Shown piece after piece: positions 1 through 5,780 of a DNA stretch of 10,871 nt (position 1 is the stretch's first letter; the number at the start of each line of letters is the position of its first letter). The notes under the pieces are model-generated. The model ran no database searches and was not told the origin of the DNA. It saw nothing but the letters and a program-made list of their open reading frames with translations. Made by a program: the position numbers and the translations under genes. Source of the DNA: JBAWAP01 sp049589355 (lineage in GTDB: Bacteria > Chloroflexota > Anaerolineae > VGOG01); assembly GCA_049589355.1 (NCBI GenBank), contig JBAWAP010000441.1, positions 1-10,871 of the forward strand. The letters are read 5' to 3'.

Positions 1-75
1 TTCGTCGTGGCTGCCCCACCTGAAACCGGAGATTCTGCTGGTGGATAAGGTGCTGGTGGTGAAGGATGGGGGATT
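1..75 (+). pseudogene. wzt-A: Walker B fragment of a Wzt-type ABC ATPase
   Basis: Translation reads FVVAA in one frame, then after an extra C at about 16-17 HLKPEILLVDKVLVVKD in the next frame. Intact family members read FAVAAHLEPEILLVDEVLAVGD, the Walker B and D-loop region of O-antigen/polysaccharide export ATPases. The piece runs off the left edge, so the upstream part is unseen. The glutamate after the Walker B aspartate, which catalyses ATP hydrolysis, is replaced by lysine (VDK), and the D-loop is altered (VVKD for AVGD). With the frameshift this makes a functional product very unlikely. Identity is by similarity to the other copies in this window. Confidence 0.7.
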
Positions 76-93
76 AAAAATGAAAGGAGAAAC

Positions 94-231
94 ATGGAAG
101 AACTGGATCGCATAAAGGTGAATCCTAGAATTGGCGCGCTGGGAAGACCGATAGAACAATCCCTTTGGGAGGGTTGCGCTGTAACAATAGAGGACGTTGC
201 TGTGCGTGTCCGCCAGTTGCCAATTAGATGA
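94..231 (+). CDS. Short orphan ORF resembling the start of a DUF433 antitoxin
   Basis: ATG at 94 follows an AAGGAG ribosome-binding site at 85-90 and gives 45 residues ending at TGA 229-231. The opening MEELDRIKVNPRI resembles the LDRITVNP start of DUF433 (VapB-like) antitoxins, and GCAVTIEDVAVRV resembles their G-T-R-V-x-V-E-D-V segment. The middle is garbled and the normal helical C-terminal half (family about 75-85 residues) is absent. It lies between wzt-A and wzt-B with no DUF5615 partner. I read it as a decayed antitoxin, though a small functional DNA-binding or antisense-type peptide cannot be excluded. Confidence 0.4.
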   Translation: MEELDRIKVNPRIGALGRPIEQSLWEGCAVTIEDVAVRVRQLPIR

Positions 232-471
232 TGGGGTAAGTCATGAGTGATATCGCTATCCGAGTCGAAAACCTGAGCAAACAATACCGCATCGGCGGCC
301 GGCAGGCGGCCTACCGGACCCTCCGCGAAGCCCTGACCGATGCCGCCGTGGCTCCCTTCCGTCGCCTGCGCCGCAATCCGAAATCCGAATTCGGAATACA
401 TCTGGGCGCTGAAGGACGTCTCCTTCGGGGTGAAACGCGGCGAGGAGAACATCTACCTGAACGGCGCTATC

Positions 472-518
472 CCTTCGACAGCCCTTCGACGGAGCTCAGG
501 ACAAGGCTCAGGACAAGC
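472..518 (+). repeat. Dispersed repeat, one copy nested inside another
   Basis: The outer copy is 472-481 plus 506-518. Joined, these give the same 23 bases as the copy at 10012-10034. Splitting it is a 24-base variant (482-505) beginning CCCTTCGACGGAGCTCAGG. It lies in wzt-B between codons for GAI and LGM. Confidence 0.75.
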
Positions 519-540
519 CTGGGAATGAGGTGGGCGGAGA

Positions 541-563
541 CCTGTCCTGAGCCCGCCGAAGGA
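541..563 (-). repeat. Dispersed 23-bp repeat, inverted orientation
   Basis: Reads CCTGTCCTGAGCCCGCCGAA followed by GGA on the + strand, the reverse complement form of the CCTTCG...CAGGACAGG repeat. It splits the codons for E|IERKFE in wzt-B; removing it restores the expected sequence closely. Confidence 0.7.
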
Positions 564-603
564 TCGAGCGCAAGTTCGAGGATTTGAGCAGGAGGTGAAG
601 GAT

Positions 604-1104
604 ATGGAGACACTACAGTTGCAACAGTATGATGAGTGGATAGCCGATCACCTAGATGAACTGGTCGCCCAGTATGCTGGTCAGGTGGTGGCAATCCATC
701 AGGGGAAGATTGCTATCATCGGTGGCTCAGAGGTGGACGTATATCGTAAGATCCGCGAGGCAGGTCTGGAACCGATGCCTCTCGTCTTGCGTGTTCCTCG
801 TGTGACAACACCGACCGTGGATATTGGAACACTGATTACCCATACTCCTGGCGTGCGGGGGGGGCGGGCGCGCATTGTTGGAACAGGAGTCACGGTGCAG
901 CGCATTGTTGGCTGGTACAAACTAGGGCTTAGCCCGGAAGAGATCGCGGAGGAGTTTGGTCATCTGACATTGGCGCAAGTCCATGCTGCTCTGGCCTACT
1001 ATCACGCTAACCGGGAAGAGATTGAATCCGCTATTGTCGCCGATGATGCTGAAGCCGACGAACTTGCGCAGCGGCATCATCAAACTGCTGGAGGTCGGGG
1101 GTGA
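604..1104 (+). CDS. DUF5678-DUF433 fusion antitoxin
   Basis: 166 residues. Residues about 8-65 (DEWIADHLDELVAQYAGQVV through LEPMPLVLRVP) match the DUF5678 pattern. Residues about 80-145, with GVRGGRARIVGTGVTVQRIV and LGLSPEEIAEEFGHLTLAQVHAAL, form a DUF433 domain, a small helix-turn-helix fold that usually serves as antitoxin to DUF5615. ATG 604 is preferred over the in-frame GTG 595 because AGGAGG at 590-595 sits 8 bases before it and overlaps the GTG. The stop overlaps the start of the DUF5615 gene (GTGA), indicating translational coupling. The likely role is to neutralise that partner and autoregulate the pair. The fused N-terminal domain is a less common arrangement. Function is inferred from family and context. 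Confidence 0.8.
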   Translation: METLQLQQYDEWIADHLDELVAQYAGQVVAIHQGKIAIIGGSEVDVYRKIREAGLEPMPLVLRVPRVTTPTVDIGTLITHTPGVRGGRARIVGTGVTVQRIVGWYKLGLSPEEIAEEFGHLTLAQVHAALAYYHANREEIESAIVADDAEADELAQRHHQTAGGRG

Positions 1105-1460
1105 CGATTCGTCTCTACTTTGACGAAGATTCGATGCAGCGCAGCCTGGTACGGGCTTTGCGCGCCAGAGGTGTGGATGTGATAACTGCATTGGATGCAG
1201 GGATGATTGAGCAGGAAGATGCGGAACATCTGGATTACGCTACCGAACAAGGCCGCGTCTTGTGCACTTTCAACGTGGGGGATTTTTATGGTCTGCACAG
1301 TGAGTATGTGGCCCAGGGCAAGCCGCATGCCGGGATCATCCTTATGCGCCAGCAGTACTATTCGGTTGGAGAGCAGATGCGCCGCCTCCTCAAGTTGATG
1401 GCGAGTAAGTCTGCTGATGAAATGAAGAATTGGGTCGAGTTCTTGAGTGCATGGGGTTGA
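1101..1460 (+). CDS. DUF5615 PIN-like toxin
   Basis: 119 residues from a GTG start that overlaps the preceding stop by four bases. The N-terminus LYFDEDSMQRSLVRALRARG carries the D-E/D acidic pair of the PIN-like DUF5615 family. The strand-loop GRVLCTFNVGDF corresponds to the family's RVLVTNDKDF, with N and D in the second acidic position. Length is normal for the family. DUF5615 proteins are predicted metal-dependent nucleases paired with DUF433 antitoxins, which is the arrangement here. The stop at 1458-1460 is followed within ten bases by the wzt-C N-terminus. The gene appears intact. Confidence 0.82.
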   Translation: MTIRLYFDEDSMQRSLVRALRARGVDVITALDAGMIEQEDAEHLDYATEQGRVLCTFNVGDFYGLHSEYVAQGKPHAGIILMRQQYYSVGEQMRRLLKLMASKSADEMKNWVEFLSAWG

Positions 1461-1694
1461 GTATCAGGATTACCGACATCGCCATCCGTGCAGAAAACCT
1501 GAGCAAGCAATACCGCATCGGTGGCCCTTCGACTGGGCTGAGGACAGGCCCGCAGGCGTTGTACAAGATCTCGCGCGAAAGCCTGAGTGATGCTGTCACT
1601 GCCCCTTCTCGCCGCAAAAGAAATCCGAATTCAGAGTATCTGGGCCCTCAAAGACGTCTCCTTCGAGGTCGTGCGCGGCGAGGTGGTGGGTATT
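1461..1694 (+). pseudogene. wzt-C: N-terminal Wzt ATPase fragment
   Basis: After a lost start codon the sequence reads TDIAIRAENLSKQYRIGG, then a dispersed repeat (1526-1548), then PQALYKISRESLSDAVTAP and NPNSEY. After a frame change it continues SIWALKDVSFEVVRGEVVGI, ending at 1694 just before Walker A. From there it runs in frame into a HEPN-like segment. The junction lies at the codon boundary where wzt-E, -F and -I carry repeat insertions. This is a remnant with no ATPase core. Confidence 0.82.
1526..1548 (+). repeat. Dispersed 23-bp repeat
   Basis: CCTTCGACTGGGCTGAGGAC followed by AGG, inserted in wzt-C between the codons for RIGG and PQA. Confidence 0.65.
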
Positions 1695-1700
1695 CCCAGG

Positions 1701-1793
1701 AGCGACCTGGAGCGTGGCTTTTATGATTGGGCTTGCTTCTCCGCCCAGCAGGCGGCTGAGAAGGCGGTAAAGGCGGCCTTTCAGAAAAACTGA
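1701..1793 (+). pseudogene. HEPN-domain protein fragment fused in frame to wzt-C
   Basis: SDLERGFYDWACFSAQQAAE then KAVKAAFQKN matches the second and third helices of HEPN-domain proteins, whose usual form is ...GLYDWACFHAQQAAEKALKALL. The reading frame is continuous from wzt-C through this segment to TGA 1791-1793. The N-terminal helix and the C-terminal part with the Rx4-6H RNase motif are both absent, so it should be inactive. HEPN proteins usually pair with MNT nucleotidyltransferases, and a possible MNT tail follows directly. Confidence 0.65.
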
Positions 1794-1795
1794 AC

Positions 1796-1900
1796 ATCCA
1801 TCGCCTTGAGCCCCACGTGTATACAGAAGCAGAGTATGCGCAAGTGAGGACGACCATCGAATGGATGGTCCGAGATGGCATTCCTCTACGTACCACACAG
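1796..1900 (+). pseudogene. Possible C-terminal tail of an MNT nucleotidyltransferase
   Basis: In the frame IHRLEPHVYTEAEYAQVRTT through WMVRDGIPL the text resembles the end of MNT-type nucleotidyltransferases (typical pattern: EPHLYTPEEF...LREGVPL). The catalytic GSxxxG...DxD region is not present. The frame stays open to 2458 and contains the HicB start at 2243, but the text after about 1900 does not look like protein. The assignment rests on short similarity and on the adjacent HEPN fragment. Confidence 0.35.
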
Positions 1901-1976
1901 CTCATTGACGAGTGGAGTAGCGTAAGATATAAGAGAGGGAACTGGTTCTCAGGCTTCTCAAACGCACTCAGTATAG

Positions 1977-2135
1977 GGGAGTATTCTTTGGGGCTATGCC
2001 TTCCGCCTGATGGAGTGCTTGGGGTGGAGCGACCCAGCCGACCGCTGCCTCTTCAAGATGTGGGCCGTGTATGTGGTCAGCGGATGGCAGGCACTCTGGA
2101 GCCCCGTGGGGGTGGCCGTGGCGAGGAGGAAGTAA
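1977..2135 (+). other. Unassigned protein-like fragment (C-terminal end of an unknown gene)
   Basis: Frame opening after TAG 1974-1976 reads GSILWGYAFRLMECLGWSDP, later FKMWAVYVVSGWQALWSPVG and ends VAVARRK-TAA. It has no start codon near its beginning and looks like the tail of a longer protein, perhaps a methyltransferase or glycosyltransferase of a polysaccharide cluster. I do not recognise the family. From 2136 to 2242 I see no gene, only short open frames. Confidence 0.3.
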
Positions 2136-2242
2136 AGGTATCAAGGCGATGCGTTGTCCGATGTGTTCAACGACGGCAGACGATGGACGGCTGTCGGCCA
2201 CTATCTGTAGTCAATCATCCAGGAAAGTGGGAGGGAGGCAAA

Positions 2243-2458
2243 ATGAGTTCAGTCAATCAAGAGTTTTACGTGGTTATCGAACGGGATGAAGATGGGTACT
2301 ATGTGGGAGAAGTGCCACAATTGCGGGCTTGTTACAGCCAGGGCAGGACCCTTGACGAGTTGATGGCAAACATTAAAGAAGTTATTGAACTCTGTCTTGA
2401 AGAAAGAGACGAGGAACCCCTGCCAGAGTTTATTGGCTTTCAGAAAGTGGTCGTCTGA
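2243..2458 (+). CDS. hicB: HicB-type antitoxin
   Basis: 71 residues. FYVVIERDEDGYYVGEVPQL, RACYSQGRTLDELMANIKEV and IELCLEE follow the HicB partial RNase-H-like fold: a beta strand with DEDGYYVGEVPQL, the SQG turn, then the helix with L-x-E-L-x-x-N-I-K-E. ATG 2243 sits about 5 bases after GGGAGG (2231-2236). It has no C-terminal DNA-binding extension, as in short HicB forms. The stop TGA 2456-2458 overlaps the hicA ATG at 2458. HicB binds and inhibits HicA. The gene itself looks intact. Confidence 0.85.
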   Translation: MSSVNQEFYVVIERDEDGYYVGEVPQLRACYSQGRTLDELMANIKEVIELCLEERDEEPLPEFIGFQKVVV

Positions 2459-2684
2459 TGACAAAGCTACCCATATTGAAAGCCAACGGACTCATACGCG
2501 CTTTGGAAACGGCAGGCTTTCAAATCGTCCGACAAGAGGTAGTCACGTGCGGATGAGACACCCAGATGGGCGGATCGTGACCGTACCTGTTCATCCTGGC
2601 CGGGATATTGGGCGGGGACTCCTGCGCAAGATTCTGCGCGATGCCGAATTGACGCGCGAAGAGTTCATTGCGCTTCTCGAATGA
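2458..2684 (+). pseudogene. hicA: HicA-type mRNA interferase toxin, frameshifted
   Basis: ATG 2458 begins MTKLPILKANGLIRALETAG then FQIVRQ. The frame then hits TGA at about 2551 unless one A is added near 2535. In the next frame the expected continuation RGSHVRMRHPDGRIVTVPVH then PGRDIGRGLLRKILRDAEL runs to TGA 2682-2684. The catalytic histidine context (GSH) and the V-x-P-V-H-x-G strand are present, so the gene is otherwise complete at about 75 residues. A shortened run of A residues (AAA to AA) explains the break. Either the toxin is inactivated beside an intact antitoxin, or this is a sequencing or assembly error. Confidence 0.75.
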
Positions 2685-2771
2685 TCAACTCGACGCAGTT
2701 TAACCCAAGCGACCCTGTTTTGAGCATGGCCGAAGGAGCCGAGGGGCTGAGGAGAGGTCCACAGGCGCGCT

Positions 2772-3047
2772 ATGGGTACCTGTAGACGTGACCTTAGCCG
2801 GGAAACGGCAGATACAGTGGTGGACGCAGCGGCGATAGCAGAAGCGGTCATAAAACTCGATGCCTGGCTGGAAACGATGCGCGGCCCCGACGGCTACGGC
2901 GGGCCGGTGGCCCACTGGTGGCAGAACTGTTTACAGTTCACCGGCACTGGGCTGGACTGGCGCTACGAGGGCATTGTCATCGGTTACCTGAATCTTTACC
3001 AGAAGACTGGCAATGAGCAATGGCTGGCCAAAGCCCGGCGGGCCGGT
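2772..3047 (+). pseudogene. Fragment of a probable alpha-toroid enzyme, joined to a Wzm fragment
   Basis: From about 2826 the frame reads AIAEAVIKLDAWLETMRGPD, GYGGPVAHWWQNCLQFTGTG, LDWRYEGIVIGYLNLYQKTG and NEQWLAKARRAG. The repeated aromatic-rich helices (HWW, YEGIVIGYLNLY, W-LAKARRA) suggest an alpha/alpha-toroid protein such as a six-hairpin glycosidase or a similar sugar-active enzyme. The family is not certain. The sequence breaks at about 3047, where it changes frame into Wzm. The region 2685-2771 before it holds no recognisable gene. The protein is only an N-terminal piece and is judged non-functional. Confidence 0.4.
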
Positions 3048-3433
3048 TCGGCACCGCGCCCACCTGGAACGTAGCTTGGCTGCCGCTCTTGTTGCTGCTG
3101 GCGTTGGTGACCTCTTTGGGTGTCGGTCTGTGGCTCACGGCGATGAACGTGCAGTTCCGCGATGTGCGCTACGCGGTGCCTTTCCTGGTGCAGGCCTGGA
3201 TGTTTGCCACGCCCATCGCTTATCCCAGCAGTTTGCTCGACGAGCCGTGGCGCACCTTGTATGGCATCAATCCCATGGCCGGCGTGGTCGAGGGCTTCCG
3301 TTGGGCGCTGCTGGGGACGGAGACGGCGCCAGACCCCATCGTCCTCGTCTCGGCGTTGGTGGCGGTGGGGCTGCTGATCAGCGGGACGTACTACTTCCGG
3401 CGGATGGAAAGGACTTTTGCGGATGTGGTATAA
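3048..3433 (+). pseudogene. C-terminal half of a Wzm-type ABC-2 polysaccharide export permease
   Basis: The frame ending at TAA 3431-3433 reads WNVAWLPLLLLLALVTSLGV then GLWLTAMNVQFRDVRYAVPF, AWMFATPIAYPSSLL, LYGINPMAGVVEGFRWALLG and FRRMERTFADVV. This is the conserved C-terminal half of ABC-2 permeases that export O-antigen-like glycans. Three hydrophobic stretches (about 3077-3145, 3181-3225, 3340-3395) fit membrane helices. About 128 of a usual 260-290 residues remain, with no own start. Wzm genes normally sit directly upstream of wzt, which fits the wzt debris around it. Confidence 0.8.
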
Positions 3434-3484
3434 CACCAACTGCGAATTTCGGATTGCGAATTGTGAATTTAGAGGGATGGTGGG

Positions 3485-3544
3485 ATGGGTAAGAAAGAAC
3501 TGGAGAAGCGAGCGAGGACGTTTGCGCTGCGGTCAGGAGGTGAA
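3485..3544 (+). pseudogene. N-terminal remnant of a four-helix-bundle (S23-type) protein
   Basis: MGKKELEKRARTFALRS resembles the opening of the 23S-intervening-sequence four-helix-bundle family (pattern KKELEERTKKFALRVIKLV). The remnant is in frame with the UPF0175 gene that follows and ends near its ribosome-binding site at 3535-3540. It is probably a leftover joined by recombination, not part of the antitoxin. Confidence 0.4.
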
Positions 3545-3547
3545 ATG

Positions 3548-3814
3548 ATGAGAGTAACAGGAATTTCCTTAGAAATACCTGCTGAGATCCTGGGTGCGGC
3601 AAAATTACCGCCAAAGGAAGTAGAGTATGAGTTTCGCAAAGAACTGGCGCTGGCATTATACCAGAGAGGCGTGCTGCCGCTTGGCAAAGCCAGACTCCTG
3701 GCGCAGATGACGCGCTGGGAATTCGAGGAATTGCTGGGGAAGCGCAGAATCCTGCGACATTATACGAACAGGGATCTCGAAGAGGACGTCCAATATGGGC
3801 TTGGTCGTCAGTGA
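3548..3814 (+). CDS. UPF0175 family antitoxin
   Basis: 88 residues from ATG 3548, with AGGAGG at 3535-3540 seven bases upstream (ATG 3545 is adjacent and possible). Motifs VTGISLEIPAEIL, EYEFRKELALALYQRGVLPL and GKARLLAQMTRWEFEELLGK are typical of UPF0175, where a helix-turn-helix (LGKARLLAQMTRWEFEELL) binds DNA. UPF0175 proteins commonly precede DUF3368 PIN proteins, as here. The 3' end overlaps the toxin gene by 20 bases. It probably neutralises that PIN protein and represses the pair. Confidence 0.82.
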   Translation: MRVTGISLEIPAEILGAAKLPPKEVEYEFRKELALALYQRGVLPLGKARLLAQMTRWEFEELLGKRRILRHYTNRDLEEDVQYGLGRQ

Positions 3815-4307
3815 TTCTTCAACCTTGATCCACCTGGCAGCTATCGGCCGACTTGCCCTGCTGAAAGAGTTCTACGGGCATATTACGGTTCCCCCAGCGG
3901 GGTGGCGGGAAGTTGTCGAGGAGGGAGAGGGCAGGGCTGGTGCAGTCGAAGTTGAGCAAGCACGTCAAGCGGGGTGGATAGAGGTGGTAGCCCCCGCGGA
4001 TACAGCGTTGTTGCGGCTTTTAGGGCGCGACCTGGATGATGGAGAATCCGAGGTCATTGCCCTGGCTGTCGAACAACGGACAGAGTTGGTCCTTCTGGAT
4101 GAGTCGGATGCGCGAAGAACCGCAGATTTGTATGGTTTGTCAAAGACGGGCATTATTGGGCTTTTGATCCGAGCCAAGCAAGAAGGGCACATCGAGTCAC
4201 TCAAGCCAGAGTTGGATAGGCTATTGCACCAGGGAGGCTTCTGGATCGCGGAAGGGTTGTATAACCGAGCGCTGAACGCTGTGGGAGAGGGGAAGGATAA
4301 ATTGTGA
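3795..4307 (+). CDS. DUF3368 PIN-domain toxin
   Basis: 170 residues. SDSSTLIHLAAIGRLALLKE gives the first PIN aspartate, LDDGESEVIALAVEQ carries the central D-D-x-E cluster, and LVLLDESDARRTADLYGLS carries the last acidic residues. TGIIGLLIRAKQEGHI and the terminal LDRLLHQGGFWI are family hallmarks. PIN proteins are metal-dependent RNases. The gene lies directly after UPF0175 with a 20-base overlap. Its stop TGA 4305-4307 overlaps the GTG that starts wzt-D. All expected acidic positions are present, so it is probably active. Confidence 0.85.
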   Translation: MGLVVSDSSTLIHLAAIGRLALLKEFYGHITVPPAGWREVVEEGEGRAGAVEVEQARQAGWIEVVAPADTALLRLLGRDLDDGESEVIALAVEQRTELVLLDESDARRTADLYGLSKTGIIGLLIRAKQEGHIESLKPELDRLLHQGGFWIAEGLYNRALNAVGEGKDKL

Positions 4308-4337
4308 CCGACATCGCTATTCGTGTAGAAAACCTTA
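4304..4337 (+). pseudogene. wzt-D: minimal N-terminal Wzt fragment
   Basis: GTG 4304 overlaps the stop of the PIN gene and gives VTDIAIRVENL before similarity ends; the short frame stops soon after (KHQQI-stop, TAA at 4352-4354). Only about eleven codons of the wzt start remain, between the PIN toxin and the ribosome-binding site of the next hicB. Confidence 0.75.
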
Positions 4338-4367
4338 AGCATCAGCAGATATAACACAAAGGAGGGA

Positions 4368-4628
4368 GTGAAATTGATTATCGAGTATATTGAGGCGGCA
4401 TTAGAGAGGGCAAGGTATGAGGTCATAGAGGACCAAGAACCTTATTACGGGGAGATTCTTGAGCTACCTGGTGTGTGGGCCACGGGCGAGACCTTGGAGC
4501 AGTGTCGCCGCAACTTGAGGGAGGTAATTGAAGGCTGGGTCTTGGTGCGACTACAACGTGGACTTCCCATACCGCCCCTTGGCGATTATCGGATCGAGGT
4601 GTTGCAAAGGTTGGAGGTCCATGTCTAA
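4368..4628 (+). CDS. hicB: HicB-type antitoxin, second copy type
   Basis: 86 residues from GTG 4368, with AAAGGAGGG at 4358-4366 directly upstream. YEVIEDQEPYYGEILELPGV and WATGETLEQCRRNLREVIEG follow the HicB fold (Y-G-E-I-x-x-L-P-G-V, the G-E-T turn, then helix L-x-x-C-R-x-N-L-R-E-V). It differs strongly from the HicB at 2243, so the two pairs are not recent duplicates. Its stop lies inside hicA (8-base overlap), which implies coupled translation. Expected to neutralise the following HicA. Confidence 0.85.
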   Translation: MKLIIEYIEAALERARYEVIEDQEPYYGEILELPGVWATGETLEQCRRNLREVIEGWVLVRLQRGLPIPPLGDYRIEVLQRLEVHV

Positions 4629-4842
4629 ACTCTCCCCTGTCTCCTGGAGGGAATTGGTGAAGCGGCTCCGGCGGTTAGGCTTTGATGGGCCTTTCCCAGG
4701 TGGGAGGCATCCCTACATGGTAAGGGAGGACCTTGTCCTGCACATACCTCATCCGCACCAAGGCGATATCAGTGTAGACCTTTTGTCTCGAATTCTAAAG
4801 CAAGCCGGGATTAGTCGGGAAGAATGGCTGAAGGCGAAATAG
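4621..4842 (+). CDS. hicA: HicA-type mRNA interferase toxin
   Basis: 73 residues from ATG 4621. WRELVKRLRRLGFDGPFPGG, RHPYMVREDLVLHIPHPH and LLSRILKQAGISREEWL match HicA: an N-terminal helix, the G-x-R-H-P segment with the catalytic histidine, a V-L-x-I-P strand, and the closing helix I-L-K-Q-A-G-I-S-x-E-E-W. The length is typical and no break is seen. HicA is a small double-stranded-RNA-binding-fold RNase that cleaves mRNA. The 8-base overlap with hicB supports one operon. Confidence 0.87.
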   Translation: MSKLSPVSWRELVKRLRRLGFDGPFPGGRHPYMVREDLVLHIPHPHQGDISVDLLSRILKQAGISREEWLKAK

Positions 4843-5090
4843 GACGTAGAGGACTAACCTGTTGAGAGATTGTGGCATGAGCGACATCGCTATCCGCGTC
4901 GAAAACCTGAGCAAACAATACCGCATCGGTGCTCGGCAGGCGGCCTACCGGACCCTGCGCGAAGCTCTGACCGACGCCGTCGTGGCTCCCTTCCGTCGCT
5001 TGCGCCGCAATCCGAAATCCGAATTCAGAGTACATCTGGGCGCTGAAGGGCGTCTCCTTCGAGGTGAAGCGCGGCGAGGTGGTGGGCATC

Positions 5091-5114
5091 CCTTCGGCTA
5101 CGCTCAGGGCAAGC
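5091..5114 (+). repeat. Dispersed 24-bp repeat, in frame before Walker A
   Basis: CCTTCGGCTACGCTCAGGGC followed by AAGC, inserted between the codons of GI and IGRNGAGKTT in wzt-E. It encodes PSATLRAS without shifting frame. The identical insertion is in wzt-F. Confidence 0.75.
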
Positions 5115-5147
5115 ATTGGCCGCAACGGGGCGGGGAAGACGACGCTT

Positions 5148-5170
5148 ACTTCGACAGGCTCAGTACAAGG
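5148..5170 (+). repeat. Dispersed 23-bp repeat
   Basis: ACTTCGACAGGCTCAGTACA followed by AGG, inserted just after Walker A (KTTL|LKIL) in wzt-E; it shifts the frame. wzt-F and wzt-I lack it. Confidence 0.72.
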
Positions 5171-5311
5171 CTCAAGGTCCTCTCCCGCATCACCGAGCCG
5201 ACGGAGGGCCGCGCCGAGATTCACGGCAGGGTGGGCTCACTGCTAGAGGTGGGGACAGGCTTCCACCCCGAACTGACTGGGCGGGAGAACATCTACCTGA
5301 ACGGCGCTATT

Positions 5312-5334
5312 CCTTCGACATGCTCAGGACAAGC
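5312..5334 (+). repeat. Dispersed 23-bp repeat
   Basis: CCTTCGACATGCTCAGGACA followed by AGC, between GAI and LGM codons in wzt-E, the same site as in wzt-B and wzt-F. Confidence 0.75.
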
Positions 5335-5377
5335 CTGGGGATGAAGAGGGCGGAGATTGAGCGCAAGTTCGACGAGA

Positions 5378-5400
5378 CTTGTGCTGAGCTTGCCGAAGCA
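5378..5400 (-). repeat. Dispersed 23-bp repeat, inverted orientation
   Basis: Contains GTGCTGAGCTTGCCGAAGCA; interrupts FDE(I)|VAFAEIEKF in wzt-E. wzt-F has a near-identical copy at the same site. Confidence 0.7.
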
Positions 5401-5519
5401 TCGTGGCTTTTGCTGAGATCGAGAAGTTCATAGACACGCCGGTGAAGCACTACTCCAGATGCGGGAGATGAAGAAGTACCCGCAGGAGTTCGAACAGTGG
5501 AATAAAAGGAGAGAGGCAA

Positions 5520-5780
5520 ATGAGGAACGAGGATTTGCTGGAACGGATCACGGTAGACCCCAAGGTCATGGTTGGCAAGCCGGTCATTCATGGAACACGA
5601 ATCCCGGTGGCGCTCATCTTGAAGATGTTAGGGCAGGGCATTCCGGTCGAGGAGATTCTGCGTGAGTATCCCCGGTTGGAAAAAGTGGACATTGAGGCTG
5701 CCATAACGTATGCGGCGCGCGTAGTAGAGCACGAAGAGGTGTTTCCTCTGCCGATGCGGGATGAATTGGTGCCGGCATGA
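5520..5780 (+). CDS. DUF433 (VapB-like) antitoxin
   Basis: 86 residues from ATG 5520, with GGAGAGAGG at about 5507-5515 upstream. DLLERITVDPKVMVGKPVIH then GTRIPVALILKMLGQGIPVE is the standard DUF433 start: the R-I-T-x-D-P strand, G-K-P-x-I-x-G-T-R and the helix-turn-helix. EILREYPRLEKVDIEAAITY completes the domain. The stop overlaps the DUF5615 start (ATGA, 5777-5780). The likely role is to bind and inhibit the DUF5615 protein and to repress the pair. It appears intact. Confidence 0.88.
   Translation: MRNEDLLERITVDPKVMVGKPVIHGTRIPVALILKMLGQGIPVEEILREYPRLEKVDIEAAITYAARVVEHEEVFPLPMRDELVPA

Larger units (their letters stand above)
243..587 (+). pseudogene. wzt-B: decayed N-terminal copy of a Wzt-type ABC ATPase
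   Basis: ATG 243 starts MSDIAIRVENLSKQYRIGGRQAA and continues to NPKSEF. The reading frame is then lost, and IWALKDVSFGVKRGE resumes one frame over (about 395-440). RGE is joined directly to ENIYLNGAI, so Walker A and about 60 residues are deleted. At 472-518 a double (nested) copy of the dispersed repeat interrupts GAI|LGM, and at 541-563 an inverted copy interrupts the next helix. The piece ends around 587, just before the ribosome-binding site of the DUF5678-DUF433 gene. The normal role would be to energise export of a lipid-linked polysaccharide with a Wzm permease at the inner membrane. This copy cannot do so. Confidence 0.85.
4877..5458 (+). pseudogene. wzt-E: longest wzt copy, with four repeat insertions
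   Basis: ATG 4877 begins MSDIAIRVENLSKQYRIGAR and continues to NPKSEF, then changes frame. FEVKRGEVVGI is followed by an in-frame 8-residue repeat insert (PSATLRAS), then Walker A IGRNGAGKTTL. A second repeat (5148-5170) shifts frame back, giving KVLSRITEPTEGRAEIHGRV and GSLLEVGTGFHPELTGREN. Further repeats interrupt GAI|LGM (5312-5334) and the next helix (5378-5400). The copy ends at about 5458 in the ABC signature (HYSS...), where an unplaced stretch reading MREMKKYPQEFEQWNK takes over before the DUF433 gene. Removing the four inserts and fixing the linker frameshift would give a good Wzt N-terminal domain. Confidence 0.87.

Noticed and set aside
2150..2195. CPMC-like zinc-knuckle text (MRCPMCSTTADDGR)
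   Set aside because: Only one CxxC pair, no partner pair, and the frame has no convincing continuation.
2718..2752. GGCCGAAGGAGCCGAGGGGC-type stretch as another dispersed repeat
   Set aside because: Only loosely similar to the repeat, and the surrounding gene is unknown, so an insertion cannot be shown.
2996..3439. 147-residue open frame on the - strand
   Set aside because: Antisense to the Wzm fragment; Gln/Arg/His-rich composition typical of a shadow frame.
3965..4426. 153-residue open frame on the - strand
   Set aside because: It lies antisense to the well-supported DUF3368 PIN gene, and its serine-rich translation shows no family pattern.
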